Of a DNA stretch of 14,311 nucleotides, positions 13,839-14,311 are shown piece after piece; the stretch's first letter is position 1, and each line of letters starts with the position of its first letter. The notes under the pieces are model-generated. The model saw only the letters and a list, made by a program, of their open reading frames with translations. It was not told where the DNA came from and ran no database searches. The stretch is from an uncultured Chthoniobacterales bacterium (GTDB lineage Bacteria; Verrucomicrobiota; Verrucomicrobiia; Chthoniobacterales; UBA10450), in the NCBI GenBank assembly GCA_955652255.1, contig CATPAW010000142.1, positions 1 through 14,311 of the forward strand. Reading direction: 5' to 3'. Both the position numbers and the translations under genes were made by a program.

Positions 13839-14227
13839 AAATCAACAAGGAAATTCGCCAGCTTTCGCGGGAAATGTTGCGGGCCAGTTTCACAGACGGT
13901 CAGATCGATCGCGGCAAAATCACGTCGCTCGTGCAGTCGCTCATCGCGAAAAAGCCGCGCCGCTACCTCGACATTCTGCAATATTACAAACGGCTTGTTC
14001 GGCTCGAGATCGCAAAACGCCACGCGCGAATTGAAAGCTCCACCCAGGTAAGTCCCGAGACGAGTGCGCGAATCGTCGAGAACCTCAAGAAAACGAGGGG
14101 ACGCGATTTAACGACAGAATTTGTCGTTAACCCGGAGCTTCTCGGTGGAGTGCGCATTCGGGTGGGCAGCGACGTTTGGGACGGCAGTGTACGCGATCGA
14201 TTGGAACGTTTGCAAAAACAACTTTGA
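13835..14227 (+). CDS. atpH: F1Fo ATP synthase subunit delta, compact form
   Basis: Subunit delta (OSCP) joins the b stalk to the top of F1. The C-terminal half is typical: VNPELLGGVRIRVG (97-110) and WDGSVRDRLERLQKQL to the end. The protein is only 130 residues against about 175-180 in most bacteria. The deficit is in the N-terminal helical domain, where about 68 residues replace about 105. No longer start is available, since the ATG overlaps the atpF stop and the upstream frame is not delta-like. The remaining N-terminal part (LVQSLIAKKPRRYLDILQYY, 32-51) still resembles the last helices of that domain. From memory, short delta subunits of this kind occur in Verrucomicrobiota, so this is likely a lineage form, not a broken gene. 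Confidence 0.88.
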   Translation: MKINKEIRQLSREMLRASFTDGQIDRGKITSLVQSLIAKKPRRYLDILQYYKRLVRLEIAKRHARIESSTQVSPETSARIVENLKKTRGRDLTTEFVVNPELLGGVRIRVGSDVWDGSVRDRLERLQKQL

Positions 14228-14254
14228 AAGATCGACAATAACAAGATCGACAAT
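14228..14254 (+). repeat. Tandem 12-base direct repeat just before atpA
   Basis: AAGATCGACAAT occurs at 14228-14239 and again at 14243-14254, ending one base before the atpA ATG. It fills the whole atpH-atpA gap in place of a Shine-Dalgarno. The same 12-mer, or its complement, occurs four more times in this window within coding sequence. Confidence 0.7.
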
Positions 14255-14255
14255 C

Positions 14256-14311
14256 ATGAGCAGTATTCTTGAAGAAATTGAAACGAAAATCGCGGGACTG
14301 AAAACATCGAC
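14256..14311 (+). CDS. atpA: F1Fo ATP synthase subunit alpha, N-terminus only
   Basis: Only 18 codons are present before the window ends (MSSILEEIETKIAGLKTS). The position directly after atpH, and an N-terminal helix with glutamate, lysine and isoleucine that resembles the alpha-subunit N-terminus binding delta, support the call. No catalytic or nucleotide-binding part is visible, so the assignment depends mostly on operon order. Confidence 0.75.
   Translation, partial: MSSILEEIETKIAGLKTS

Overview
The window looks like chromosomal DNA of a soil or freshwater member of the Verrucomicrobiota, probably near Chthoniobacterales. This rests on gene neighbourhood, protein flavour (a compact ATP-synthase delta subunit, a Corynebacterium-family glycogen synthase, an Obg without a C-terminal OCT domain) and on the many short palindromic repeats between genes. 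It is an inference, because no rRNA or other phylogenetic marker is present. Composition is moderately GC-rich, with a visibly richer left end.

Layout. The left end (1-1179, minus) holds the first 393 codons of a glutamine-dependent asparagine synthetase, cut by the window edge. A divergent spacer leads to a single LptF/LptG-type permease (1414-2520, plus). Next is a two-gene minus-strand operon of DUF2231 membrane proteins (3917 to 2526), in which the second gene is fused to a Rieske [2Fe-2S] domain. From 4101 everything is on the plus strand: zinc-independent ribosomal protein S14 (rpsN), a CNNM/CBS/CorC_HlyC membrane protein, a small CPxCG zinc-ribbon protein, an Nramp-family Mn(II)/Fe(II) transporter followed 2 bases later by a UspA-type protein, a GT4 glycogen/maltose-1-phosphate synthase, the ribosome-assembly GTPase Obg, and a second GT4 glycosyltransferase. 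The right end (12032-14311) is the start of the F1Fo ATP synthase operon in the order atpB-atpE-atpF-atpH-atpA, with atpA cut after 18 codons. No spacer without a gene exceeds 300 bases.

How the parts fit. Most genes are housekeeping: energy conversion, envelope transport, metal uptake, translation, ribosome assembly and storage polysaccharide. The accessory interest lies in two things. One is the DUF2231/Rieske pair, a possible small membrane redox module with no obvious partner. The other is a population of repeats: a long imperfect inverted repeat (5834-5907), two copies of a 9-bp-stem hairpin (6160-6185 and 9285-9310), and a roughly 190-base block of palindromes and heptamer repeats lying in frame inside obg (about 9648-9837). 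The obg block is the most unusual thing in the window. It adds roughly 60 residues to a highly conserved GTPase without breaking its frame, much as Rickettsia palindromic elements do in their hosts.
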